Assembly (NCBI GenBank): GCA_016800925.1
Contig: JABCPU010000147.1
Span: 89,365 to 153,364 of the forward strand
Reading direction: 5' to 3'
Length of the DNA stretch: 64,000 bases
Origin: Suillus spraguei
Lineage: Eukaryota; Basidiomycota; Agaricomycetes; Boletales; Suillaceae
Position 1 is the first letter of the stretch; each line of letters begins with the position of its first letter. The position numbers and the translations under genes are program-made. Below, one piece after another: positions 11,404 through 26,800 of this stretch. The notes below the pieces were generated by a model, which saw only the letters and a program-made list of their open reading frames with translations, was not told the origin of the DNA and searched no databases.

Positions 11404-12578
11404 TCACGCATATAGAATTATAGAACTTCCTGAGGGCTGAGCACCGGGCGACGAAGATGTTGATGCTTCTTTCTCCACAGACGATTGTAATTTTGACGGG
11501 CACGATGTGATGTCGACTGGCTCCATCAACCAACAGGATTCCGAAGAATTGAGAGCAATCAGTCTACCTGTGTTTCGAAGTGGCTTAGTGCACACGAGGG
11601 AACAAGAAGAGTATGTTAATTTCCCAGATATCGTGACGCAGGCCGATCATGATTGAGGCTATTGTAGTTTGGGATGTGATCGGATACGATGCTATGATAT
11701 CATAACCCACGGCTTGTGCGATAAGTGTCGACCCAAGTCTTAATCCAGTGATTCCAGTACCTTTGGATTTAATGCATACGCATGTGCGTTCATAATTGGC
11801 GAGCTCCAAGAACTGCTGAAAGAGACGGAAGCTTGGTTTTAAGTTGCCAACTGTCAAGATTTGAAATGTACTCACGCGTAGGTACAGACACTAATTTGAA
11901 TGCCAATAGGAACAACGGGATTCGTGATTGTTTTCTGAGGCTACCGAGAACGAATACGATAGCTATCTGCTGGATGGTGCATTTGAGGGAATAAGGACAC
12001 GTTGCATGTACAGTCGCGACAACGGTACCTACGATTTCAGTCAGCAGGAACACATTTTTGCTGCCATGCGGTTGAAAATATGGTGTAGGACTCCCGCAGG
12101 TCACGTCATGACACATGTAATGTATTCCTGTTGATTTGTTTTCCCGTATTCTCTTGTTCATGCCTCGTGGCAGGCCGCAGCGCACATATAGTACAAGGGC
12201 CAAGCTGCGGCTTCCTAAGGGTCCTGTATCTTGTTGATGGTGGTGTCGTAAACCATTGATCTCTGCTTATCTTCCAAGAGATACGTTTTCGAGTCGAAGA
12301 GCTGAAAAATACCGTGTGGTAACTCTCGAGTGAGGAGTCAGAGTGACGAGTAATCGAAGGAAGGCTACGTGGATCGTATCTCGGTATGATTCTGCCGTTC
12401 GATACCATCTCGGGCAGCTCCACAAAAATGAAAACACCTCGTTGTTCTTGAGAAGTGTTATCAGTGAAAATGGGAAGTGTTGTCCCAACATCCTGATTCT
12501 GCACTTTGGCCCAAGACAGACTGGCACTGCCCAATCGAGGCACGGTGGTTGAGAACAGATTATTGAATGGCTTAGCAA
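11404..12578 (-). CDS. Possible DUF6534-type multi-pass membrane protein, uncertain model
   Basis: Several minus-strand blocks appear in the order expected for the basidiomycete DUF6534 family (seven-helix-like proteins of unknown function). From right to left: a tyrosine-rich block followed by HVAFLRLLVTL near 12350-12420, TEIVGTVVATV near 12030, LRKQSRIPLFLLAFKLVSVP near 11900-11950, ASYPITSQTTIASIMIGLRH near 11640-11690, and DIWEINILF near 11620. The blocks lie in different frames, as expected with many short introns, but I could not verify all splice sites and some blocks look eroded. It may be a pseudogene. The family assignment is from pattern memory only. Confidence 0.35.
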
Positions 12579-13025
12579 AACCGGCGCATCACGGCAAGGA
12601 CCTATTAAATTATATTAATTGTACCTACCACTAGCAAGTTGTTGCCGACGATCTAGTACTGAGTGCAGTATTGTGGAGAAGGATCGAGATTTCTAAGCGG
12701 ACATTAACCTTTATTAACTGTTATTAAAACCACGTCGACAGCCCACACGTATATCAGATCCCAGGAGCTGGAGATTATTATTATGATCCAGGTGCTAACA
12801 TATTATTCTAGGAATACATCGGACTTGAAGTAGATGATATTATTTACTTATTGTTTTGACTTGTTTTGACCTGATATACAATAGAGCGCGAAAGCAAGCG
12901 CGAGTAGCTTGCTCACAAACCCTGATCTGTTAGTTCGCCTGGACAAACTGTATTCACGCCGGTGGGCTGTGTTGGAGTAGATCTCAATCGAGTTCGGGGC
13001 TCAATAGCCTCGTGATTCCGGATTC
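12579..13025. other. Intergenic, upstream of AFG2
   Basis: No coding signal. A/T-rich with repeated TTATTA-type stretches at 12600-12850; presumed AFG2 promoter region. Confidence 0.5.
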
Positions 13026-16135
<3,110 letters not shown>

Positions 16136-18290
16136 ATCAATTGCAGTAGGTTCCTGAAGCTCGGCCATTCGTTGTGTACTTACGCCACATGTTTGTGTTT
16201 GTGTAGGATAATACACTGCTTCTTGTGATTAATTTTGGCCTGAGCGTCGTAGTCAATTTTAGATCGAAACGACTCATAATCTCGCGCACATAAAAGCAGG
16301 GCTCATGAAGTGTGTTTGTGGCCTTGTTGCCCTTACCAACGCCTTGGGCCGCGGGCTGGTTTCCTGGTTTCCCCGCCTACCTCCGAGTTATATTCGCCCC
16401 GATAAGCTAACTTGCTCTTCTAATGCTAATCCAAATCACGTCAAATGTCACCACCAGAATTCATGTCGCTAATATTTCGGTTACACCAAAGCACGGTGTG
16501 TTCAACAACGATGAATCCTTTCAAGCTTATCTTTCATATCCGAATTAAAGACATCCCTGGCGTTCCGATCGACCGTTACGTTTTCCATATCTTCTTCATG
16601 ATATCGATAAGCAGCTCGGCGATAATTGGATCCTGTTAATCAATGAAACCACTGCGTCCTGTGGAATCTCAGCTAATCTCAGTCACTATACCCGTAATCA
16701 TCACCCACGATCACCCACGACTGGCTTCTTGGGTTGCACATATCTGCATGATATGTCCGAGGCTCGAGCATGCAATCTGAGACGCGGAAGCACATAATCT
16801 CGATCATGCAGTGAGGTGATGTAGACATGGATGGGCTACCTTGTTGATATCGTGCATTAAACCTATTTTCCCAGGTAAGGTCAATTCTAACCTGGATACC
16901 GATCCTTTAATTCTGTAGCTTGGAGCCCGTTACTAATGCCTCCTTGTCGGGAGACCGTTACTTCAACCTGAACATGATAAAGAACAGTGCATATCACAGA
17001 TGGCATCGAAAATGCCTGCCAAGTTGGTAAATTCGGAGAAGATTACACCGGCACGACAGTACCGTAGCACACCCATATGGAAGTCTGTCTCAGACGGAGG
17101 AGTACGGTCGGTCTAGGGGAACCATCATCTCACTCACCTTGCTCCATCAGATTCGCCATCATTATCATTCGGGGCATGAGAAGTTCTCACCTCAAACGTA
17201 GGGCGACGAATGATGGCGTTGGGTTTTGCGAAGATCACGACCTACTATAAACTTGCGCCGGTGATCGGCTGCTCTGATGGCCCAGTACCTGCGATTGTAC
17301 TATCATCTTGTATGAAGTCCTGTGCACTGTTACGATAGCTATGGACTGCTTGCACGTGTGGGAAAGGAATCGAGATTATCTATCGTTGACCAACTCGAAC
17401 GAGATGCAAATTATGAAATTCAATATTCAATTCAATGTACTGGTCCCTGCAGCCTTCATCTTCTGCTGCTTGAAGAGACACTCACCTTTAGTCCATCACA
17501 TGCTCAGACAGTTGCACTATGATTCCTGACTTCCTTAGTTCGTAGATAAGCCACTTATCAAGGTACTGTATACAGGGAACGGAGTGACACAGAATCAGAT
17601 CAATCAAATGGAAGTAACGGGTGTCTATTGACTTAGGGCGGTGGGCCAGCAGCCATCTCCGTTCTAACTCGGTAGCCACTGGCACACAGCCAGGACTCGT
17701 CAATAAGATCAAATCACCAGAACTTCTTCAACGAGTTAAGAGAAGAAGTGTTTTTTTACAGTACTACACAGGATGTCTGACTCACCCTAAAGCCTGGGAA
17801 CTTGTTGTCAACTTGTTCCAGTGCTCAAAGTGGCGCCACAAGACATCAATCAAAAACTCTTCTCCACCACCTTCGTGGTGGCGGCTTGGTTTTGTAAGGC
17901 TGGTGGTGAGTTCGATAGGGAATTGTTAATGAAACGATAGAGATTTAGGGAAGTAAGATGAGCGATTACGGATAGGGACAGATTGTTTAGCGATAAGCGT
18001 GCACAAGACTAGGCTTTTGAGGCAGGTGACGGAACAGGACGTCTCAAGGATTTTCTAAGGTGCTTTTGAGCGGGGATCTTCTAAGGTAGAATTCGCTGTA
18101 GATACCAGAGTATACATGAGCTAGATATACGGAAATGATAAGGTTTCGTCCTGAACGCGCCACAGAAAATAAAGAGGGCCGGAAGATCGAGTGCGCAGTT
18201 TTTGACAGTGGCGAGGAAAATAGTGTCAGTAACGAGGGAAGAGGACTGAATGTAGACAGAGATAACGAGTTATATAGTAATAGGGATTGG
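16136..18290. other. Long region without a confident gene
   Basis: Short plus-strand frames (16445-16639; 17322-17522, with LLARVGKESRLSIVDQLERD) look weakly coding, but no family, start or splice chain could be built. At 17864-17881 there is a 7-bp perfect stem with a CTTC loop (CCACCAC/GTGGTGG). The rest shows nothing I can support. Confidence 0.35.
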
Positions 18291-18293
18291 AAG

Positions 18294-18363
18294 CACGTGG
18301 TTTGAAGACGGCAGTGGATATATCCACGTGACTCGGATGCGAAGAGTCACGTGGATGACGTCA
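18294..18363. promoter_or_regulatory. Cluster of three CACGTG boxes and a CRE (TGACGTCA)
   Basis: CACGTG occurs at 18294-18299, 18325-18330 and 18348-18353. The last two lie in a perfect 13-bp inverted repeat: ATCCACGTGACTC at 18322-18334 and its complement at 18344-18356. A full TGACGTCA follows at 18356-18363. A TATATAG lies at about 18271. CACGTG is the core of bHLH factors (Cbf1/Pho4-like) and TGACGTCA that of ATF/CREB bZIP factors. The controlled gene is not evident. Confidence 0.5.
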
Positions 18364-19000
18364 ATACCTTTTGCGGTTCAGATGTCTTTTTGAATGTAAG
18401 TCGGTGATCAAAGGACCTACAATCCTTACAGTTTGTTTGTCCCTCACATCGGCTTGAGAGTCTGCGTCGACTTCAGAAGCACCTCTGCGCTCTCCTTTAG
18501 CGCTTCTGAATCTGAATCCTTGGGATCGGTAGATTTGGCTTCTCTTGCACAAAGCTTGTTCGTGCGTGTGAAACCCTGGGCGTCGAAAGACATAATGCGC
18601 ACATCCAGAGGGATGCTTTGTTGATTGTGGTCGAAACTAACAACCTGGCAATAGTTACGAATCTGCTATTGCGGAGTTCTCAACTTGAGGTTGTGTACAT
18701 GTTTTTGACTGAGTCTCAGTCTGCGCAAACGCAGGATTAGGTCGGGTTCCACTTGTTCGACGCATTCCACAGTCGTGGAAATGGTGGTCTGGAATCATAA
18801 TCATAAACAGTTATTCTTCTAGTGGAGTGGAAGACGATGACGTCTCATAGAAGTCATAACCTATTACAATCCTTCTGACCCTCGCGAGATTTGATGGGCC
18901 CTTGAAAACACATGTCACTTGCTACCCATGCTACTTACCATTGGAACAAAGTGTGAGAGAATACGTACTGGTATCTTTCTAGTACCACATACATGCACAA
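18364..19000. other. No confident gene
   Basis: A 63-codon plus-strand frame (18433-18624) has serine-rich composition (FSASESESLGSVDLASLAQS) and starts just after the CACGTG/CRE cluster, but no homologous family or further exon is recognised. Confidence 0.3.
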
Positions 19001-19960
19001 TCAAGATGTAAGAGTCATAGCATTCTGAAAAGAGCACAATGTCAACAATTTCAGTTTCTTCGTCATGAAAGCATACGACACGCAGAGCCTCCATAGCTGT
19101 GGATATCTGAGGCAGTGCTTGAGGTACCGCGTTTCAGAATCCGAAGTGTCCTGCGTAGATGTTAGCGAGCGGAATGATCATCTCAAGTAGACAAGTAGAT
19201 AACAGAGTAGGACCAGCCCTACACTGCACATGACGTTACCTTGATTAAACTTCGAGCGCTGGCGTCGAAATCGACCTCCTCCAAACTGTATCCCAGATAC
19301 ACTTGTCAAAGCTATGGATTCGTGATCGTTTTTCACTTGTTCGTATGTCGACAAGAATCCGAGAGACTAGAATACTGTGGATGACGACTTGCAGACTGGT
19401 GATCAGTTGGTGATGCAGTCGTTCAAGTTAATGTACTTACGAGTCTGCGATAGAAACCCATATGATCTGTATTCAACGATAAGCGCATGGCTGGCTGGCC
19501 AGGTGTACTGCAACACACCTGAGGAACCATGGTCAAATTCGCACTGAACGAAGACGCGACTTGATGAGTAGGAAGTCAGCACGCGGGGGCGAACAGAGTT
19601 ATCTTACCCATGATGTACACCGAGTCGTTAAGAAAATTTGCTGGAGTAACCCGACGGCCGGCATTGCTGTACTTGTTGAATCAGATGTACAACATCAAGC
19701 ACGGCAGGACTAGTTCATGCATGAGTTTAAAAATATTCCTGAGAGACAAAGATAACTGACCAAGTTCATGAGGTAACAAAGCGGCGTACTCGAAGGCGTT
19801 GTTCCTCCCGCCCAAGAAAAGACAGTTGCCTGGATCTGCTGTCCACCCCGATTAGTATACATTTGTGATGAGATCTTTGATTTTCGCGACAATCATGTTC
19901 GTGATGGGTCATTTTTTGGAATTAATGACCAAGACTGTCCGATATGATATGAGAGACCAC
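19001..19960 (-). CDS. Unrecognised multi-exon protein
   Basis: Several minus-strand exons look genuinely coding and are bounded by plausible short introns. In order: DPGNCLFLGGRNNAFEYAAL (about 19770-19835), YSNAGRRVTPANFLNDSVYI (about 19612-19680), CEFDHGSSGVLQYTWPASHA then LIVEYRSYGFLSQT (19440-19550), GFLSTYEQVKNDHESIALTS then GIQFGGGRFRRQRSKFNQ (19240-19370), and ETRYLKHCLRYPQLWRLCVS, stop at 19001-19003. The start is unclear; a candidate ATG near 19910 leads into a different frame over the first exon. I do not recognise the family. The gene's existence is moderately supported; its boundaries are not. Confidence 0.4.
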
Positions 19961-20013
19961 GGAACACTATATTTTAAATCCAAGGCTCTTATTTTGAACA
20001 CTTGATGTGTGAG

Positions 20014-21105
20014 TCACCTTGCAACACCCAACCCCTCCTCCAAAAACTCTGCAAATGCACGTCCTACGCCTTCCTCTCCCCACTCCACCTTCCCTTTTTC
20101 CGTGCTTCCCAATGTCACAGCTTTCCGGCGCGCAGCAACGAATTGGCGCTTGAGCCGCTGCAGCTCTGACAGCGTCAGTGCACGATGCGGGAGTATTAAG
20201 CGGACGCGGAGCACAGAACTCTCATTGGCACTAGTATTCGAACTAGGTTCGAGAGCATCGATGGTAAGGATCATAGGTCCCCCAAGCGGGCCAGCAGCTT
20301 GAGCAGCCATGAGCGAAGAAACCAGTGCGTTTGTCGTGTGCTCAAGAGTGCGGAGGGCGTCTGTGGGTGCCTTGGGTGTGATTTGGGTGCCGACGTTTGG
20401 AGGTTTGACGATGCCCGTCGTGACTGCGTCCGATATGCGTTCGAGTGGGGGTGTTGAATCGTCCCAGGGGATGGTGAAGAGCGGGGCATCCCAGCGAACC
20501 ATGGACGAGGGCTCTTCGAAGCGCTGGATGAGAGCGTCGAGGCTGTTTCAAGGTTAGGAATTGGGGCAGGAGAATGGAGAAGTGGAACACGGACGTTTGG
20601 GGTTTATATCTCTTCCCATCTGATCGTTCATCATTCCATTTCCGACATTGGTCGGACGTAGCGAGGACATAAACCTACTTTTCTCAACTGTGTCAGTTAT
20701 GCTGGTGAGAATATCGTGATCTGTTACACACCGTAGCGACCCTTACGCCAGCCTCTCGGGCCTTGCAATACAGCTGGTATCTGAACCCCTTGATGTAGTT
20801 CATCCCGTCTACGATAAGAATTGTGTCCCTAGCGATGTGTCTTGTGATAGCGGAGAAAAGAGTTGCACGGGCGATCTTTTCTTGAAGTGAGTCTGATTGA
20901 CGAGCGGGGAGTCAGTCTGTGGCAGGGCATTGAATAAGATGTGGACAATACCATCGTATGACGCACGGTCAACAGCCAAATCATCATCTGAGATAACTTT
21001 TACTTTGAGTTGAGGACCTGAAACTGACGAGAGAAAATCGTAGATTTGGGTTGCGCGAATTGATTTTCCAGAGGAAGGGTAACCTGAGATGGTGATGAGC
21101 GCCAT
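20014..21105 (-). CDS. KTI12: Kti12/PSTK-family protein (Elongator-associated)
   Basis: P-loop ATPase that binds tRNA and Elongator and supports wobble-uridine (mcm5) modification; also reported on chromatin. Start ATG at 21103-21105: MALITISGYPSSGKSIRATQ contains the P-loop GYPSSGKS. It continues LKVKVISDDDLAVDRASYD and, after an intron, a segment reading ILIVDGMNYIKGFRYQLYCK. Then come WNDERSDGKRYKPQT, SLDALIQRFEEPSSMVRWD, APLFTIPWDD, and a C-terminal domain with PPNVGTQITPKAPTDALRTL and LTLSELQRLKRQFVAARRK. Stop at 20014. These are the Kti12 signature blocks in order. The start is 126 bp from that of the divergent F-box gene. No lesions. Confidence 0.93.
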
Positions 21106-21231
21106 TGAATGAGAAGATCACGTTTTCGGGGTCTTCAGAGCTCATCTTCAAGTTGACCACTTGTTCAATGTTGATCACCATCCTGAGCTCGTCATCGACG
21201 TCTTCCTTGAATACTTCAACCTGTTAGCAAC
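21106..21231. promoter_or_regulatory. Compact divergent promoter between KTI12 (-) and F-box gene (+)
   Basis: Only 126 bp separate the two presumed start codons, so both promoters must share or overlap this stretch. No TATA box seen. Inference from gene positions; 5' UTRs could extend into either gene. Confidence 0.4.
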
Positions 21232-22743
21232 ATGCAGACAGCTAAGGCAAAACTCAATGTTTTCCCACTCCAAGATACCATCAGTGCGATGCAAAACATC
21301 GTAAGTGCCCAGTTTTATCAGTGATCACTGACATGTCTGACAATGATAATCGCTCGCTTCAGCTTGCACGTTCACAAGTGATGGTACGTCGTAGTACTAT
21401 TTTAATGTCACGAATATTATGTTCACGAAGATGATAAGATTCCGAACCTTGAAACTCCATTCCACCTATTCCCCAACACCGACCACTCTACCATTGACCT
21501 CGAGAGCCAGAACGTTCTTGATATCATCGCAGAGCGCCAGCAGCAGCTGGACGCAATTTTGCATGAGGTCTTGAGCCTGGAAATCGTGATGGATGGGATA
21601 AAAAATCTTCATCAGCAACTCATTGAAAAGAAGGACAAGATCACACAGTCCATGAATTTACACAAGGGACTAGTATCGCCTCTCTGGCGCTTTCCAAGTG
21701 AACTCCTCTCCCAGATTTTTCACTACTGTCTCCCGGACACTGGTCCAAAAATCAATTGCCTTTCACCCCCATCAAGGCTAAAAGCACCAATGCTGTTGGT
21801 CGGAATATGCCGACGATGGAGGGAGGTTGCCACGAGCACACCCAGTTTGTGGTGCAGGTTACACTTGGAGATCGATGATACAGACTGGCAGCGGGCGGCT
21901 TCCTGCTATGACTCATGGCTCAAGTGGTCGCGGGGACTACCCCTCTCGTTAGTAGTCAAGTGCTACAAGCACAATCATTCGACTATACTACAGCGTCTCC
22001 TTCATCCATACGTGAATCAAATCTCGATTCTCTCTATCTTTTTCTTCTCCGACGCCGACAAACCCGAAATTTTGTTAACAAACCTCCCAGCACTTGAGGA
22101 GCTGACCATATTCTTCAATACTCGTGTCACGCTAGCTTCTGTATCGCAACTGCCATCAACAATCTCCAGGTTCACAGCTATACTACCATCATTCAGCCAG
22201 TACCGGTGCAATTATTTAGGTTCCATGTGGGACCAACTAACAGATGTCGGGATTGGCTCAGTATTTGAACCGGATTCAGCCCTCGAACTGCTCCAGCTAT
22301 GTCCCAACCTCTCGTCGTTGACACTGCGCGACTCATTCTACTATCAAAGACATGCCTTAGAGCCATTCACACACCCCAAAATCCAATTCTTACGAATAGA
22401 TCATAAAAGTCCTGCGCCCGAACAGTATGACGAGCCCTTATGTGACTTGCTCGGTGCTCTATCACTCCCAAATTTGCGCTTCCTTGAATTTCGCAACGAT
22501 CATCCTTGTAGTACAAGACATATTCATCAGGTGTTGGGGGTATTATTGGAACGATCAAAGTGTCCCCTGGAGAGCCTGAAGTTCAGCAGTCAGGTAGAGA
22601 TGACAGATGAGCAGCGAGCAGGATACACTACCCTGATTCCTTCCCTCAAAACAGGGATAGTGGAAGAAGAATACTTTATACCTGATCTCGAGAAGATGTC
22701 TTTCCCTCCCGGAGGTATCACGTCGTTTTATTGTACTCACTAA
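21232..22743 (+). CDS. F-box-like domain protein (Agaricomycete expanded family)
   Basis: Predicted SCF-type substrate adaptor; targets unknown. Proposed start ATG 21232 (MQTAKAKLNVFPLQDTISAM), a GTAAGT intron, a possible 21-nt exon (LARSQVM), and a further intron ending near 21442. The main exon then runs to the stop at 22741-22743. It begins IPNLETPFHLFPNTDHST, has a coiled-coil stretch (DIIAERQQQLDAILHEVLSL) and the F-box-like core SPLWRFPSELLSQIFHYCLP, followed by APMLLVGICRRWREVATSTP and SLWCRL. The rest is irregular leucine-rich sequence. This coiled coil plus F-box plus degenerate LRR layout is typical of the very large Agaricomycete F-box family. The 5' exons are less certain than the main exon. 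Confidence 0.78.
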
Positions 22744-23769
22744 TTTTATTTTATTCCTCAGTCCAAGACTGGAGGGCCGTCATCAAGACGAGCATTACTG
22801 ACTCTAGTACCAGGAGGGTTCAGGAAGACGCCAGCTAGAATGATGGCCTAGTCAATTTGAAGGTCACAGGTGCCATTCCGGACTAGAACTAAGAACACTC
22901 CTGCCAGTCTGTTCCGTAATGGACTAGATACGTCGTCAGGCCTCAGGCTCCATCTAGCAGCTCAGTTACTTTGCTTGTAGAAGAGTGAGAGTGATGAAAG
23001 ATCTAGCACTGATGGAAGGTGGCCGAGTGAATTCCCATAGACGAGGCGAGAGCACAATAGCCCAGGGGGCGGCAAGCAGAGGAAGGGTGATGGACACCGC
23101 ACAATGCAGGTGACATCATTGGATCAATCCGAGTACTTCATAACACCTGCACCAACTCGCGGCCGCGGTACGGGTACCAAAATTTTTAGAGGTTTACCCG
23201 CACCCACCCGGGTCATTGGAGCATCGCAGGTTGCAGCAGCCGGGAAGAAGATTTAATGCGTTATCAATTTAATTTTGATGGACTTTCTATATCAGTGATA
23301 GAACTTGAAGTGCATCGGCATTGGTCGCGTCCTAATCCTGACCGAGGACGACTTGAACTCAACGAGACAAAGCATGTATATGCTAACGCTTTCGAATATC
23401 TGCTAGTATTAAACGCCGAATGCTTAACATCGCTTGGTGAAACGATATTACTCGCGAGAGCCAATGTTAACACGTGCTCACGCTATGCACAGGAAATGGC
23501 AGGGTAGAAATCACAAAGTCTACGATTCAGGGTCCAGAGAACATTAAAGTAACGCTTGGAGTCGGTATAGTATTTAAACGTTTTAGAACTCGGAGGAAAA
23601 CAGGAAAAGAGATCAAGAGAAAGGACGGGTGGTGAAGTACTCGGCCGAAGGCGTCGTAGAGTAGCTGTGGCAATATAGAATAAATGAGTGTAACAATTGG
23701 AGGTTGAACAAAAGTAAGAGATGATAAATCAGACAGAATATTCGACATTTAATGACGCCAGTGCACCGC
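22744..23769. other. Intergenic; one unrecognised 83-codon frame
   Basis: 23256-23507 (+) is open for 83 codons (MRYQFNFDGLSISVIELEVH) but unrecognised. At 23160-23220 there is a G/C-rich stretch with GGTACC and CACCCACCCGGGTC motifs of the sort seen near ends of decayed DNA transposons; not assignable. Confidence 0.3.
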
Positions 23770-23860
23770 TACAAACAGTCCGCGTGAAACAATACTGCAC
23801 CATTAATCACATTGAGAGAGCTGAGTGAAAAAAGGATTGAGTACTGGAGCATAGGTAGCA

Positions 23861-26800
23861 TTACTGGAAAGACTCACTCAAAACCCAAGAATGCAAGCTA
23901 GTCATCGTAGCTTTATCACTTGCGTTCATCGCGATGCGGTACGATTCGAACGCCTCTCCAAGTTTGCCAGCTCCAAGGAGCGCCTTGATCAAGTTCTGGT
24001 TGGAGGTCAGCCACAACTTCTCGATGTCCCATCCAAAGAGCTGCAAAATAGGTCCAGTTGAGCACGTGTGAGTTTTCAGGTGACATCACATGGAACGTAC
24101 CACAGTGAAAGCCTCGCAGACAGCAGGGGCCGCAGATTGAGCCAAGAAAGTGATAGCCTTGACAGCCACACTGAAGTGCTCGATGGCCTCACTATGATAC
24201 GCGGCCCTCAAGGCCATAATCCCTAGTCGCATTCGCAGACTCGCCTGGTGCACGAAGCGCAGACGCATCAGTCAGTGGACAGACATAAGCATGATTGTGA
24301 AAGAGACTCACCACCACGACACCATAAGTGAGGGGATCGACAGAATTAGACAGCTTATCCACACGTAGCATGGCCTCTTCATGTCTGTTCGCATTGAACA
24401 GTGCAATTGCCTGAAACCCGTAATGAGGTGCGGAGTATGGAATGACCAAAAAATCAACTTGCCTTGATTAAGCAAAGGAACCAAGTAGCATCCATATTTC
24501 CCTCCGTGAGCGTGAACCCCAGGTCAAATGTCATCCTCGCGTCTTCGATATGCTGTTGTCCACAGAGGGCGATACCTTTGGCGACATAACCAGCCAACGA
24601 CGTCCGTATGGCAAGGGACTGTGCGAGCATCGAGGTCAGTGAAATTTTAAGCGAGGAGTGAATCATTGTCACCTTGTTTGCATCCTGAAGCGCACGGTTC
24701 CACTCGAGTTTGCGTGCCATAACGAAAGAGCGGTTGGCATAGGAGGCGAAATTCTTGGCATCGGCGGTAATCTCTTCAGTGAGGACCTTTTCAGCGATAG
24801 ACAAGTCCCCTGTGATGGATGCAGTACGCTTGGTGATAGCGAGGAGCTCAGTCGTGGTGATGGTAAGTCCCTGCGTGAAAGAAAGCTCAAATAACGCCAT
24901 ATGAATAAAAGATAAAATCATACCTTTGAAACAGCCAGCTCAGACTTGGTAACAGACTGCTCCGATATGGTGGCAGACTTGGTCGCAGATAGCTCCGATT
25001 TAGCAACAGATTGTCCAGCCTTGGAAACGGACTGTTCACTCGATACAGAGTGGACAGTCTGGAGAACCGAAGATGATTGCAAAGACTTTGAATCGGAGAC
25101 TGCGGTCGTCGAAACCGCTTGCTGAGACTTGAAATCGTGGCCTACGTTTGTCAAAACTGCTTGCTGAGACTTGTAATCGTGGCCTGCGGTTGTCGAAACT
25201 GCTTGCTGAGACTTGAAATCGTGGCTGCGGTTGTCGAAACTGCTTCCTGAGACTGAAATCGTGGCTTGCAGTCGTCAAACTGCTTGCTGAAGCCTGGAAT
25301 CATGGATTGCGGTCGCCGAAACTGCTTGCTGAAGCTTTGAATCGTGGCTTGCGGTCGTCAAAACTGCTTCCTGAAGCCTGGAATCATGGATTGCGGTCGC
25401 CGAAACTGCTTGCTGAAGCTTTGAATCGTGGCTTGCGGTAGTCAAAACTACTTGCTGAAGCCTAGAATCATGGATTGCGGTCGCCGAAACTGCTTGCTGA
25501 AGCTTTGAATCGTGGCTTGCGGTCGCCGAAACTGCTTGCTGAAGCTTTGAATCGTGGCTTGCGGTCGCCGAAACTGCTTGCTGAAGCTTTGAATCGTGGC
25601 TTGCGGTCGTCAAAACTGCTTCCTGAAGCATGGAATCATGGATTGCGGTCGCTGAAACTGCTTGCTGAAGCTTTGAATCGTGGCTTGCGGTAGTCAAAAC
25701 TGCTTCCTGAAGCCTGGAATCATGGATTGCGGTCGCCGAAACTGCTTGCTGAAGCTTGAATCGTGGCTTGCGGTCGTCAAAACTGCTTCCTGAAGCCTGG
25801 AATCATGGATTGCGGTCGTCGAAACTGCTTCCTGAAGCTTGGAATCATGACTTGCGGTGGTCAAAACTGCTTGCTGAAGCTTGGAATCATGGCTTGCGGT
25901 CGTCGAAACTGCTTGTTGAAGCTTGGAATCGGAGCTCTTCAATGAATCATGTTGATATTCTACAACCTTTGGATAGAAATGAGGATGTTGAGATAGAGAA
26001 CATGTACTCGTCTAATTGGAAATTACCTTTGGCGCAGGTTGTAGGACCTTGACAAAAAAGATGTAAGATGAGATAACAAGAGCAAGGTAGACCGACCGAA
26101 ATTTACCTTTTCGTTCACCCAAGCATAGTATGCTGGCATAATACCCCCGGGTGCCGCCCACTCTGTGATTTTTTTATCATACCCTCCGCTAAGGATATGT
26201 GCGCCATCTGCGGAGAAGGTTGCGCAAACGACAGAAGATGTGTGGTGGAAGATGGCAACAGTTTGTTTGTCGGAAAGCTGCCAGAGACGAACAGAGTTGT
26301 CGCTAGAGGCGGAAACTGCATGCGTGCCTGCAGAATTGATGGCGATAGAATTGACTTTATATGTGTGGCCCGTCCAGGGAATACCGACCTGGGTCCAGTT
26401 AGACGTGTTCCACTCCCTTATGGTAGGATCATGGTCGTCTCCCCCAGAAAGAAGGGGTTTTATCAGGAGACCAGGCGAGTGATAATGTACCGTGACTGTG
26501 CCCTTGAACTTCTCTTGCAATTTCTCGCCAAGTAGATTTGGATATCTCGGTCTGTTGCAACTGCAAGCATGTGTACGCCAGACCACGCATACCGAACGCA
26601 GCGGACAGTACTGCCGCAGTCGTAATTTCCGGGGTATTGCGCCCAAGTCCTGGTGTCCCAAAACTTGACCTGTGATCATCTGCTGCCGACGACGCGGTGA
26701 CGACGAGCGCATTGTCAGGTGAAAAGTCCAGCGAGCGGACTGCACTACCGTGGGCTTTGATAGGTTTAGTGAGAGACTGCCCAGTTTTGCCTGCCAGGCG

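Noticed and set aside
17864..17881. Hairpin CCACCAC-CTTC-GTGGTGG as a terminator or structured RNA
   Set aside because: Short isolated stem in a eukaryotic intergenic region; no T run and no further covarying structure visible.
25475..25945. Plus-strand frames through the 42-bp repeats (for example 25475-25693 and 25756-26052)
   Set aside because: They are antisense readings of the minus-strand repeat array; open only because the 42-bp unit lacks stops in several frames.
25080..25945. CRISPR-like array
   Set aside because: The units are contiguous near-identical 42-bp repeats with no unique spacers, inside a eukaryotic coding gene.
26165..26535. Antisense frames of about 105-112 codons over the WD40 genes, present in both arms (also 34987-35319 -)
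   Set aside because: Conserved only because the sense strand is duplicated; no start context, splice sites or family.
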